Positions 8,133 through 16,385 are shown, counted from the first letter of the stretch. The stretch is 27,623 nucleotides of DNA from UBA1723 sp045629285 (GCA_045629285.1 JAZQQY010000020.1:1-27623); one strand, 5' to 3'. Numbers and translations: made by a program. Notes: generated from the sequence alone by a model not told the origin.

Positions 8133-9368
8133 ATGAAAGACAAGAACGAAGATGACATCATCATAGTCAATGAGTCGGAGAAGGTTATGCAAGCGGAGGT
8201 TGTATCTCCAGTTGTGTTTCAGTCATGGCAGTTGACTAAGGTAAAATATAATTTTAACAAAACCGAAAAGAATATCTTCCTGAAGATTGTTGAAATTGCA
8301 CAAAAGTATCTTAACAAAGATACCCTTGGAAAAAGATGTGAGTTTGAGATGAAGGAGTTTGCGGGCAAAGAATATCCGATGATAACATTTCCAATAAAAG
8401 ATCTGCTCAAAAATTCCAACAACTATACCTACATCTGTGATAGCTTGACAAGTTTGGGAGAAAAGAGTTTTGGTTTGCCAGCTACAGATTCTTGGGATTT
8501 TAATCAGATTTTCTTGTTCGGTAGAATTTCAGCCAACAAGGTCAAAGGTCTTGCACAGGTGGAGCTTACTCATAGTTTTTGGGAGGCTTTCTTGAATATG
8601 CAGGTCTACAAGATGATTGATCCTACTCTTGCTTACAATTTCGAGAGTGTTTTCACTATGCGAATGTATGAGCTGCTTGTAGGAAACAAGAGAGAGGTGA
8701 CTTACAAACTTGTTCATCTTATGGAAATGTTTTGTCTTGAGAAAACTTATACATCGAGCCATTTTGTTCAGCGTGTAATAAATGTTGCCCAGAAAGAGAT
8801 GAAGGAGATGGAACAGTGTCCGTTCTACTTTGAATACAAGGTGCTTAAAGCTGGAAAGAAACTTGATGCTCTTGTTTTCTGGGTTGTAGATAAAAGTAAT
8901 CCTATGTTGCCGATCGCTCCTAAGGAAAAAGAACTCAGTGATGCAATTGAAGCTTCTGTGAAAAATCTTTTCACAAAAAGCATCAGAAAGGATCTTGAGT
9001 ACAAACTGATTAAATGCCAAAAATTGGTAGGGGAGGAGAAACTTGCGTCTCTATTGCTTGATATTTATAATAAGGCAAGTGAATTGAAAGCAAATGGGGC
9101 GTTGAAGGGAACTTTTGTTGCTTATTTATCAGGTTCACTCGACAATATTTATACTCAGTCTGAGCAAAAAGTAGTTGAGCAAAAAATTTCGGAGGAAAGG
9201 AAAAAGTCGACACAGGGGCCTATCGATGAAAAGAGAGACGATCCTTCATTAGTGGATGCTTCCTTCATAAAAAACAGAGCTCAGCTTGCAGGAATAAGTT
9301 TTGAAGAGTGCATTAAGGCTTTGGGGGCAGTTCTAGAGGAAGATGGAAAATATAGAATCGTAAAGTAA
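8133..9368 (+). CDS. rep: Replication initiator protein, Rep_3/RepB type
   Basis: A 411-residue initiator. The core of the Rep_3 family is recognisable: a first winged-helix segment from about residue 33 (LTKVKYNFNKTEKNIFLKI) and the characteristic FESVFTMRMYELLVGNK at 170-186, leading into a second winged-helix domain to about residue 250. The remaining 150 or so residues are an added, mostly helical, charged C-terminal region not needed by minimal Rep_3 proteins. Because a DnaB gene follows 9 nt downstream, this tail may contact the helicase. The iteron array upstream is its expected binding site. Start ATG at 8133 is supported by the promoter box just upstream. Confidence 0.87.
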   Translation: MKDKNEDDIIIVNESEKVMQAEVVSPVVFQSWQLTKVKYNFNKTEKNIFLKIVEIAQKYLNKDTLGKRCEFEMKEFAGKEYPMITFPIKDLLKNSNNYTYICDSLTSLGEKSFGLPATDSWDFNQIFLFGRISANKVKGLAQVELTHSFWEAFLNMQVYKMIDPTLAYNFESVFTMRMYELLVGNKREVTYKLVHLMEMFCLEKTYTSSHFVQRVINVAQKEMKEMEQCPFYFEYKVLKAGKKLDALVFWVVDKSNPMLPIAPKEKELSDAIEASVKNLFTKSIRKDLEYKLIKCQKLVGEEKLASLLLDIYNKASELKANGALKGTFVAYLSGSLDNIYTQSEQKVVEQKISEERKKSTQGPIDEKRDDPSLVDASFIKNRAQLAGISFEECIKALGAVLEEDGKYRIVK

Positions 9369-9377
9369 CAGTAAGTT

Positions 9378-10754
9378 ATGGCAAAGAAGAATACGAACGA
9401 ATACGTAGACTACAATCAGATTCCTAATGATCTCCCGTTGGAAAGGGATATTCTTGGCTCCATATTGGTCAATCCAAGATGTATGGGAGATATCGGGCAA
9501 GTCTTGACGGAAAATATGTTCTATGATCGCTTTAACGAGGCGATATACCGAGTATGTCGAGATCTCGATGCAGCAGGTCAGAATATTGATCTGTTCACCG
9601 TCGCAGAAGGATTAAAGAAAAACAAAATAAAAGAAAAAGAAGGGAAAGATGTTATCCAATACCTTATTTTCTTGACGGAACAGTGTGTGAGCCCTGCAAA
9701 TGTGTTTGAACATTCCATGATTCTTCGTTCTCTTTACAAGAGACGGGAGATGATAAGGATTGGCTATGAGTTTCAGACGATGGGATATGACAAGAGCGTC
9801 GATCTTTCCGATATACTGCAAAAAGCGGAGTCTGATCTCTATTCCATTTCCGTGGAGGATAATAGGCAGACCGTTTCAAGAATGGATAATATCATGGAAG
9901 ACGTGATGATGAGAATCCATGACGCTTCTATGAATGGAGGAATTGCCGGGCTTGAATGTGGACTTGCGTCACTTGACAATGTGACGGGAGGGTGGAGAAA
10001 AAGCCATTTTATCGTTGTAGCAGCTCGTCCAGCGATGGGAAAGACCGCCTTTCTTTTGTCTATGGCAAAAAATATGGCGGACAAAGGACATCCTGTGCTT
10101 ATTTTCTCGTTGGAAATGAGCAAGAACGATCTTGGAGAGAGACTTTTGTCTATGGCTTCGGAAATTTCCGTCAGCAAAATAAATGGTCAGCAGGGAGAGA
10201 TTAGCCATTTAGATAAAATCATACTTCAAAGACAATCCGATATATTGGCTAAAGATCCTATTTATATCGACGACGCTTCTGACCTTACTATCTATGAGAT
10301 AGCTACGAAAGCCCGACAAATGAAACGTGAATGCAATATCGAGTGTCTTTTCATTGACTATTTACAGTTGATGAAAGGGAATAGCAAGTATAATAACCGT
10401 GAGCAGGAGGTTAGTTCAATAAGTAGATCGCTCAAACAGCTTGCCAAGGAACTTGATATTCCTGTAATCGCATTGTCACAGCTTAACAGAGCTGTTGAGA
10501 ATAGAAGTGGAGAGAACAAAAAACCTTTGCTTTCAGACTTGCGAGAATCTGGATCCATAGAACAAGATGCCGACATGGTATTGCTAATTCATAGACCGGA
10601 ATATTATGGTATGGAATTCGATGAGAATGGAGATCCGACAAAGGGTAGGGCAGACGTCATCATTGCAAAGAACAGAAGTGGTGCGACGAGGACTTTGAAG
10701 ATGAGGTTCCAGTCGGAGTTCACAAAATTTACGGATGTGGAGAATGAGTTTTGA
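9378..10754 (+). CDS. dnaB: Plasmid-encoded replicative DNA helicase, DnaB family
   Basis: A 458-residue DnaB helicase, the normal length for the family. The N-terminal helical domain begins with LPLERDILGSILVNP (19-33). The RecA-like ATPase domain has Walker A ARPAMGKTA (216-224), catalytic Glu in FSLEM (243-247), Walker B CLFIDYLQLM (323-332), SQLNR (367-371) and an arginine-finger-like segment IIAKNRSG. A hexameric helicase of this type unwinds DNA ahead of the fork. It follows rep by 9 nt and is followed by a strong terminator, so rep and dnaB form one replication operon. Plasmid carriage suggests that the initiator loads its own helicase rather than the host one, which could widen host range. 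No separate loader (DnaC-like) gene is present. Confidence 0.93.
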   Translation: MAKKNTNEYVDYNQIPNDLPLERDILGSILVNPRCMGDIGQVLTENMFYDRFNEAIYRVCRDLDAAGQNIDLFTVAEGLKKNKIKEKEGKDVIQYLIFLTEQCVSPANVFEHSMILRSLYKRREMIRIGYEFQTMGYDKSVDLSDILQKAESDLYSISVEDNRQTVSRMDNIMEDVMMRIHDASMNGGIAGLECGLASLDNVTGGWRKSHFIVVAARPAMGKTAFLLSMAKNMADKGHPVLIFSLEMSKNDLGERLLSMASEISVSKINGQQGEISHLDKIILQRQSDILAKDPIYIDDASDLTIYEIATKARQMKRECNIECLFIDYLQLMKGNSKYNNREQEVSSISRSLKQLAKELDIPVIALSQLNRAVENRSGENKKPLLSDLRESGSIEQDADMVLLIHRPEYYGMEFDENGDPTKGRADVIIAKNRSGATRTLKMRFQSEFTKFTDVENEF

Positions 10755-10784
10755 AAAAGATATAATTTGAATTAAACAATTATG

Positions 10785-10814
10785 CCGTTGCACAGTGATG
10801 TGTGACGGTTTTTT
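10785..10814 (+). terminator. Intrinsic terminator of the rep-dnaB operon
   Basis: A 10-bp stem (CCGTTGCACA at 10785-10794 with TGTGTGACGG at 10799-10808, two G-U pairs) closes a GTGA loop and is followed by six T (10809-10814). It lies 30 nt after the dnaB stop. Confidence 0.85.
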
Positions 10815-10880
10815 CCTTTACAAAAAAATGAGTTGCGACATCTCTTTGCCTTCTCTTCTTATTATGAAGGGCCAGTCAAA

Positions 10881-10907
10881 GCACTTGATATCGTCAAGTG
10901 CATTTTT
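10881..10907 (+). terminator. Second intrinsic terminator
   Basis: A perfect 8-bp stem GCACTTGA/TCAAGTGC (10881-10888, 10894-10901) with loop TATCG, followed by ATTTTT. It may back up the dnaB terminator or end a short transcript from the 70-nt interval between the two. No gene is seen in that interval beyond a 28-codon frame that I do not credit. Confidence 0.6.
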
Positions 10908-10972
10908 GTTGTGAAATTACTACTATATATTGTAAATCCCTACAATAATGAAATTTTTAATTACATTTTTAT

Positions 10973-11294
10973 TAATTTTGCAGACGATATCAATTAAGGT
11001 ATCGTGATATTATTTTTACGAGCGTTTACTCGTTTTGCTTTATATTACAAATCGGCAAAATTTGAATACTTTCAAAGCGAACGATGAGAAGATGCCCGTG
11101 CTAAAGAGAGTATCTGTGTCCTCCGTGTGCCTATAAGAATAGGTATGCGGTGGATTATAGTATGATTGATAGTGCGGGAATCCCTTGTTGTATGTTTGAA
11201 AGTAGGGCTTTGCCGAGCCAGTAATATGAACATACATTGAGTACGATTCCTGCGCTTTTTTGTTTTTATAAGAGTCGTGTTGGGAATCCACGGC
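10973..11294 (+). ncRNA. Structured leader RNA element, copy 1 (undescribed as far as I can tell)
   Basis: Begins with a TAnnTTTG promoter box (TAATTTTG, 10973-10980). Hairpins follow: 10984-11005 (8 bp, hexaloop), ACGAG/CTCGT at 11018-11033, a 15-position stem with one mismatch at 11120-11153, GGCT/AGCC at 11206-11219, a long-range 11-bp helix (11172-11182 with 11245-11255) followed at once by a T-run, and GTCGTG/CACGGC at 11274-11294. A related copy lies at 20531-20842 on the other strand with base changes that keep the pairings. The lipoprotein gene starts 20 nt after the last hairpin, so this is probably a cis-acting leader with an attenuator, or else a separately terminated ncRNA. Small reading frames in this stretch are judged spurious because the conservation follows pairing. 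Confidence 0.7.
11172..11267 (+). terminator. Terminator/attenuator helix inside leader copy 1
   Basis: GTGCGGGAATC (11172-11182) pairs over its whole length with GATTCCTGCGC (11245-11255), using two wobble pairs, and encloses the GGCT/AGCC hairpin. Six T follow at 11256-11261, then G and five T. The helix-plus-U-run form is that of an intrinsic terminator about 50 nt before the start codon of the next gene. Confidence 0.65.
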
Positions 11295-11313
11295 AAAAAA
11301 AATTAAGTAATTT

Positions 11314-12270
11314 ATGCTAAAGAAATTTTACTTTTTATTGTTTGTTGTTTGCATAATGACCTCATGCAAAACCGTAAGTGACAAGTCTGTATCAGAGCCA
11401 CTTTCCAACGAGGAGATGGTTGCCATTTGTAAAGACAAAAACATTGATTATTTGGAGAAAATAATCACAGTTATTGGATCTAAAGAATCATTCTATAGAA
11501 AGAATGGAGGTAGTATTTTCATTAAATATGCTGATGTCACTTATGGTGATGTGGTGGATGTCTGGGTGTTTGCATGCGATTCAGTAAGACAAAACGAATA
11601 CAAGGAAAAGTACAAGGCTTATGAAAAAGAAATGTCGGATACAATTTGGAATAGACTTTTAAATATTCGTGATTGTATAGTAAAAGACACTTCTTTTAAT
11701 AAATATGCCAAATTGCATTTCGAACTTGAAGAAAAGACAGTTAAAGAATTATGGTCGACATCTAAGACAAAAAAACAAGTATCTATGCGTATGGAAGATG
11801 CAGATAGTGAATTGAATTCTTTGGGTGGTATTGTGTGTAAGGCGTCTAAAATGGACACTGGTAATGCTCTCGTCAAATTCAATTTTTTTGAACTTGCAAA
11901 AGGGACAAGTGGTTTCTATTTTAAACAAGATCCATATCTCTATAGTGATACAACTGATTTTACTAGTGAAAAATTCGACTATTCTGTTAATATTCTTTGG
12001 ATAAAAAAAGAAGATGATAAGGAAAGAATATTTACAAGTAAAGAATATTGGGATTTGTTGGCAACGAGTCCTATTTCTATTTTCGCTAACTCAAAACCCA
12101 AAGATCACTATTTTTATAGAAATGTCATCAAAAAAGATGATGATTTATTGAGGATAACAAATTCAAGAATTGAAGAATATGGTTCATTTAGTGATTCCTT
12201 AATGATGAACGAATTATCGGAAAGAGGAAGAAGAGCAATGTCATTAATAAAAGAAATGAGCCGACATTAA
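11314..12270 (+). CDS. Predicted outer-envelope lipoprotein, function unknown
   Basis: A 318-residue protein with a lipoprotein signal peptide: Lys-Lys at 3-4, a hydrophobic stretch to residue 15, and the lipobox MTSC with the lipidated cysteine at 18. The mature part is hydrophilic, charged and without internal membrane segments; it contains no family motif I recognise. The residues after Cys18 (KTVSDKSV) lack the acidic patch that acts as the surface-export signal in Bacteroides, so periplasmic or inner-leaflet location is possible. Its start lies about 50 nt after the terminator-like helix of the leader element, which suggests control by attenuation. The next gene begins 154 nt downstream. 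Confidence 0.75.
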   Translation: MLKKFYFLLFVVCIMTSCKTVSDKSVSEPLSNEEMVAICKDKNIDYLEKIITVIGSKESFYRKNGGSIFIKYADVTYGDVVDVWVFACDSVRQNEYKEKYKAYEKEMSDTIWNRLLNIRDCIVKDTSFNKYAKLHFELEEKTVKELWSTSKTKKQVSMRMEDADSELNSLGGIVCKASKMDTGNALVKFNFFELAKGTSGFYFKQDPYLYSDTTDFTSEKFDYSVNILWIKKEDDKERIFTSKEYWDLLATSPISIFANSKPKDHYFYRNVIKKDDDLLRITNSRIEEYGSFSDSLMMNELSERGRRAMSLIKEMSRH

Positions 12271-12424
12271 AAGCAATGTAATTAGGATGTTTGAGATATC
12301 CAAATGATATAAAAGAACACTGATAAATTAAGGTAGCATAGTAATTCATTTTACAATGTTACTTTATTGGGAGTACAAAGTTTTGCATATAAATTACAAA
12401 TGATATTATATAAAGTTGTCCAAA

Positions 12425-13105
12425 ATGAATTGCTATAGACATCCTCACGCTGCATCTGTATATTGCTGCGCAAAATGTGGAATAGGAATGTGTAACGATT
12501 GTTTTGATTCCGCAATTTACAAATGGAATGAAAATAAAGTTTGCCATGAATGTGAAATAGATCTTTTCACGACTGAAAAAAATGAGGTGTTAAATCAAAA
12601 AACTAAACTTGTTGGCGACATAAAGTTTAAATTGATAATGATAGTGGCGTGGATTCTTATGATTTATGTTGGTAGTGTGATTAAGTCGAATTCTGCATCA
12701 ATAATCAGTTTTATTTCTTCATTCCACACGATTTCAGATGACAGTTATGTTTATGAAATAATACGCAACGCTCCATTTATATGTCCTGCTATTTGCACCA
12801 TTATTTGTTTCTTCAGGTATATCATAAAATTTTTATTCGGAATGTTATTTAGTGGCAAGTCTGATTCGGAAAAGATAGAAGAAGCTGTATATACAGTCTC
12901 TGGCGAATACCTTTTATATCTTTTTGGTAAGTTAATCGGATTGGTTTTTAAAATTGTCATAGTTGGTATTCTCTTTTACATTGTTGTTATGGCTATGCCA
13001 ATATTGGCTCTGATATCGATAATAATCAACTATATCAAAATACGTTCTCTAAAAAAACAAGAAAATAGATTATCTCAAATAGAGCCATTAATCATTAAAG
13101 AATAG
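12425..13105 (+). CDS. Membrane protein with N-terminal B-box-like zinc finger
   Basis: Starting at the ATG at 12425, this encodes 226 residues; a TTG nine bases upstream is a less likely start. The first 45 residues hold a Cys/His cluster (CYRHPHAASVYCCAKCGIGM, then CNDCF and VCHECE) that looks like a B-box type zinc-binding fold, here probably cytoplasmic. After it come hydrophobic segments at about 65-85, 115-140 and 165-205, the last long enough to span the membrane twice. The C terminus is charged. Proteins that join a B-box-like finger to membrane helices are common in Bacteroidetes and actinobacteria, but their function is not established. Whether it shares a transcript with the lipoprotein gene is unclear. 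Confidence 0.65.
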   Translation: MNCYRHPHAASVYCCAKCGIGMCNDCFDSAIYKWNENKVCHECEIDLFTTEKNEVLNQKTKLVGDIKFKLIMIVAWILMIYVGSVIKSNSASIISFISSFHTISDDSYVYEIIRNAPFICPAICTIICFFRYIIKFLFGMLFSGKSDSEKIEEAVYTVSGEYLLYLFGKLIGLVFKIVIVGILFYIVVMAMPILALISIIINYIKIRSLKKQENRLSQIEPLIIKE

Positions 13106-13171
13106 ATTCGTATTCAATTTATTTTCCAAAAAAAGCAGAAACCTATGCTTCGATTTGGCATAGCATGTTGC

Positions 13172-13179
13172 TAATTTTG
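13172..13179 (+). promoter_or_regulatory. Candidate -7 box of the PKD-protein gene
   Basis: TAATTTTG matches TAnnTTTG, with TTTG at 13154-13157 upstream but only 14 nt away, shorter than usual. The box lies about 90 nt before the start codon at 13271. Confidence 0.35.
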
Positions 13180-13270
13180 TGGCAAAAATTTATATTTGAT
13201 AATCAGAATTATTAAATATTATGAATTAGTATCTTATTTGTGAGTAGAAATTAGTAGTCACGTTTATAAA

Positions 13271-14776
13271 ATGAAGTCCAGTTTATTTTATTATAAGATT
13301 GTATTGTTTTTGTTCTATAGTATCAGTGCTATTAGTGAAGTCTATGGAGAAGAACCTTGTAAGGTTACTTCTGATTTGACAATCGACAAATTAGGAATCG
13401 CCTTAGAGGGAGACCAGGGAATTTGCTTAAAAGATTATGGTGCTCAATTTAAGGTTACTTACGACGACAGAGAAGTGTTGGATGGTGCAACTTATACTAT
13501 AAGTTTTACTGATGGATCTAATTCTGAAACATATACAGTACAGCAATTAAAAGAATTAGGAGGTATTATTACGCATAAATTCAACAAATCTTCATGTAGT
13601 GTATCAGGAAAAATGTTTACAGCTACGGTGGCTGCAACTACCTGTAACTCAAATGTGCATGGTTCCAGTGATTTGAAAACAGTACGAGTATTAAAAGGAC
13701 CGACAGCAGATTTTAGTGTATCCGAAAAAGTCTGTATTAATAAGCCTTTTTCTATTTATGATAATACCACTAGTGGAGAAACCTATTCATGTACTTCGGC
13801 TCATTATTCTGATTGGTATTTTGATGATGGTAGCAATTTATTAAAGCAAGAGACGTTGTCTGTTTCCCACACTTTTACAACACTTGGCAAGCATAAAATT
13901 AAACTTAAAGTATATTCTTTAGATCCTCCTAAAGAATGTAATTACGACTCAATTGAAAAAATAGTTGAAGTCGTAGCGGATCCTATATTGAATCCAATTG
14001 ACGATATTGAGGTTTGTGCAGGAGCAAAGGTTGATTCTATTCCTCTCAGCGGAACAAACGTGGCGAAGGTGGAGTGGGATTATGGGACGTCAGTAGGATT
14101 GTATTATGGTTCAGCTACTAAACCACTGAAAATACCAGGGTTCATAGCTAAAAACGGAGGTTCTTCCGTAATAGAAAAAGAGATAGTGGTTACACCATAT
14201 AATGAAGCAGGATGTGAGGGTGATCCTGTAAAGTTTAAGGTTAAGGTAAAGCCAAGTCCTGAAATAAAGGATATCGATGATGTGATGGCATGTGATGGAG
14301 AAACTGTCAAACAGGTTAATTTTGAAGGTCTCGTGCCTAATACTACATTCGCATGGGAGATAGTAGAGGACGGAAATATTGGATTAACGCAAAAATCAGG
14401 AAACACTAATTTTGTCCCTGCGTTCACGGCTAATTCAAATGAAAAATCAGCCACAACAAAAATAAAGGTTACAGCGTCAAATTCAGATCCTAATTTAGCA
14501 ATGTGTCCTGGAGAAACGAAAACGTTCGAATATAAAGTGTCTCCTGCTCCAGTCTTTACTGTTTCTGTTGACAGTATCACAAAATGTGGATCATCTGATG
14601 GAAAAATCTATTTGAATGGGCTTGTCGCGAATTCGAGATATTATGTGACCTTTAATGGGGATGTAAATGCAAAGTGGACAGACGATAAAGGAACTATAAC
14701 GCTTTCTCCTGTAAAACCAGGAACATATAAGGATATTAAGGTTGAATTTGGGAACTGTGATTATACGATATTATAA
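13271..14776 (+). CDS. Secreted PKD/Ig-like repeat protein, 5' part of a frameshifted gene
   Basis: The 501 residues encoded here start with a Sec signal peptide (KIVLFLFYSISAISEVYG, about residues 9-26). A PKD domain lies at about 146-230, marked by SDWYFDDGSN and SHTFTTLGKHKIKLKV. Further Ig-like modules begin with repeated phrases such as DDIEVCAGAKV and DDVMACDGETV, each with paired cysteines. Such modules are typical of long extracellular Bacteroidetes proteins, often adhesins or type IX secretion cargo. The frame ends at a TAA at 14774-14776 inside a module; the same protein continues in another frame from 14779. A single-base insertion or two-base deletion near 14765-14775 would explain it, so the product made today is probably truncated and unanchored. 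Confidence 0.7.
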   Translation: MKSSLFYYKIVLFLFYSISAISEVYGEEPCKVTSDLTIDKLGIALEGDQGICLKDYGAQFKVTYDDREVLDGATYTISFTDGSNSETYTVQQLKELGGIITHKFNKSSCSVSGKMFTATVAATTCNSNVHGSSDLKTVRVLKGPTADFSVSEKVCINKPFSIYDNTTSGETYSCTSAHYSDWYFDDGSNLLKQETLSVSHTFTTLGKHKIKLKVYSLDPPKECNYDSIEKIVEVVADPILNPIDDIEVCAGAKVDSIPLSGTNVAKVEWDYGTSVGLYYGSATKPLKIPGFIAKNGGSSVIEKEIVVTPYNEAGCEGDPVKFKVKVKPSPEIKDIDDVMACDGETVKQVNFEGLVPNTTFAWEIVEDGNIGLTQKSGNTNFVPAFTANSNEKSATTKIKVTASNSDPNLAMCPGETKTFEYKVSPAPVFTVSVDSITKCGSSDGKIYLNGLVANSRYYVTFNGDVNAKWTDDKGTITLSPVKPGTYKDIKVEFGNCDYTIL

Positions 14777-14778
14777 CT

Positions 14779-16266
14779 TTGAAAGCCCCTTCAGCTCCTG
14801 CGACACCAGTTGTTTCGGTTGAAAATTCAAACTTGTGTGAGGGAGACACGTTAAAGTTCACAGCTGTGGCTGAAGAAGGCGTCTCATATAGATGGGAAGG
14901 ACCAGGATTCTGGACAAGTTCAGAGCAGAATCCACGAAGAGTAAATGCCAAAGTTTCTAATTCTGGTAAATACCTTTTATATGTTGTTAAAAATAGTTGT
15001 GAATCTGCAATAGCAGAAGTAGATGTAAATGTAGCTGAAAAGCCGAGTGTTGAAATCGTGAGTCTGCCTACTTCCACTAATGGCGTTTGTGGATCTTACC
15101 TTTTTACTAAGGAAAAAAATCTTGATATTAAGGTTGAGGATGGAATTACAAGTGTAGAGTGGTCCGTCGAACCAAGTGATGGTGTTTCGTTTTCTACAAA
15201 TGCTAATGATTTATCCACAAACATACAGTTTGACAAATTTGGCACTTATAATATCGCACTAAAGTATGTGACATCATGTGGAGAAGAAGAAACAAGTGGA
15301 GTCGTAAAAATCGACGAACCAATACAGATGACATTAACGCCTGTAGGTCCTGTGTGTGCTAACATCGTTACTGAGCAAAATGATAATGGAATTGCTTTGC
15401 AAGCAGAGCCTAAGGGAGGAACTTGGTCTCTCTCTTCACATAAAGATTGGATAGAAGGATCTTCTTTTTATGCGAATGAACCAGGCAATTATTTTGTAGT
15501 GTACTCTGTCAAGGTTGCGAGTTGTACGGCTACTGACAGTATACTTATAAACGTAAAAGATTATCCAGATTTGAATTTGGGAGACGATGTAAGCGTATGT
15601 GAAGGACAGACGGCCCCAATTGCTTTGACCGCAAATCCAAGTGGTGGATCATGGGGAGGAAATTATGTATCGGGGAATATGTTTAATCCACCAACAGAAG
15701 TGGGAACATATAAAGTGTCGTATGTTTATAAGGATGAGAATGGGTGTAAAAGTTACGATGAGAAGAATATAACTGTTTTACCAATACCTTCTCCAGAGTT
15801 CGGTCCAGAATTCATTTGTCTGCCAAATGAAGCGGAGTTTGTGCCTGTAGCAGATAAAAATTATCAATTTTTCTTTGATTATGGAGACGGAACTAAAGAT
15901 AACTCAGGAAAACACTTGTACAGTAAAAAAGGAAGATATGATGTCAAGCTGGTGGTGACTGCTAGTAATGGATGCGTTGATTCTTTGGTGAAAAATGTAG
16001 AGGTAAATGAGATAGTGAATTCTAAGTTTGCTTTAGACACTATTGACGGTTGTTCGCCTTTATATGTGGAAATCACTCCATCTTATACGGAAGATGATTC
16101 ATTAGGAACAACTTTTAAGTGGCAAATCGGATCAAAAATGTATGACTCTCCATTTTTGGAGAAACAGGAATTCACAGCTCACACATTTGATTCGACGTAT
16201 ATCATAAAGTCTACCGTAAAGAATGTCTGCGGAACGAGTGTCTATGAAGACAGTGTAATTGTATAG
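14779..16266 (+). CDS. PKD/Ig-like repeat protein, 3' part of the frameshifted gene
   Basis: Continues the previous gene in a different frame for 495 residues. It opens at a TTG (14779) that is unlikely to be a true start; there is no signal peptide. The text runs on naturally from the upstream part (TLKAPSAPATPVVSVENSN). It has more cysteine-bearing Ig-like modules, including DDVSVCEGQTAPIALTANPS, and a PKD domain near residues 345-425 (FFDYGDGTKD). The reading frame stops at TAG 16264-16266, which lies within the left arm of a perfect 26-bp inverted repeat, directly after YEDSVIV. No C-terminal type IX sorting domain or anchor follows, although proteins of this kind normally have one. So the gene seems broken twice, in the middle and at the end. 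Confidence 0.65.
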   Translation: MKAPSAPATPVVSVENSNLCEGDTLKFTAVAEEGVSYRWEGPGFWTSSEQNPRRVNAKVSNSGKYLLYVVKNSCESAIAEVDVNVAEKPSVEIVSLPTSTNGVCGSYLFTKEKNLDIKVEDGITSVEWSVEPSDGVSFSTNANDLSTNIQFDKFGTYNIALKYVTSCGEEETSGVVKIDEPIQMTLTPVGPVCANIVTEQNDNGIALQAEPKGGTWSLSSHKDWIEGSSFYANEPGNYFVVYSVKVASCTATDSILINVKDYPDLNLGDDVSVCEGQTAPIALTANPSGGSWGGNYVSGNMFNPPTEVGTYKVSYVYKDENGCKSYDEKNITVLPIPSPEFGPEFICLPNEAEFVPVADKNYQFFFDYGDGTKDNSGKHLYSKKGRYDVKLVVTASNGCVDSLVKNVEVNEIVNSKFALDTIDGCSPLYVEITPSYTEDDSLGTTFKWQIGSKMYDSPFLEKQEFTAHTFDSTYIIKSTVKNVCGTSVYEDSVIV

Positions 16267-16323
16267 TGCTCCCCATTTTTTGACAACTGGTTAATACGTT
16301 GTCAAAAAATGGGGAGCACTATA
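16262..16323. repeat. Perfect 26-bp inverted repeat with 10-nt spacer
   Basis: Left arm 16262-16287 and right arm 16298-16323 are exact reverse complements; the spacer is TGGTTAATAC. The left arm contains the stop codon of the PKD gene. There is no T-run after it on either strand, and a separate, ordinary terminator lies 60 nt on, so a simple terminator role is doubtful. It may be the joined ends of a lost insertion sequence or a recombination site. Confidence 0.8.
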
Positions 16324-16385
16324 GGATGCAGATATACTATCAATATCCCATCATAAATGGTACTTAATTATTGTGGAAAAGCAGA

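Noticed and set aside
10832..10918. A 28-codon frame between the two terminators after dnaB
   Set aside because: Very short, passes through the second terminator hairpin and has no recognisable features.
11040..11296. Overlapping minus-strand reading frames of 74-83 residues (ending SFALKVFKFCRF and ARASSHRSL)
   Set aside because: They lie antisense to the structured leader element. Similar frames appear in the second copy only because the DNA is conserved; base changes follow RNA pairing instead of codon position.
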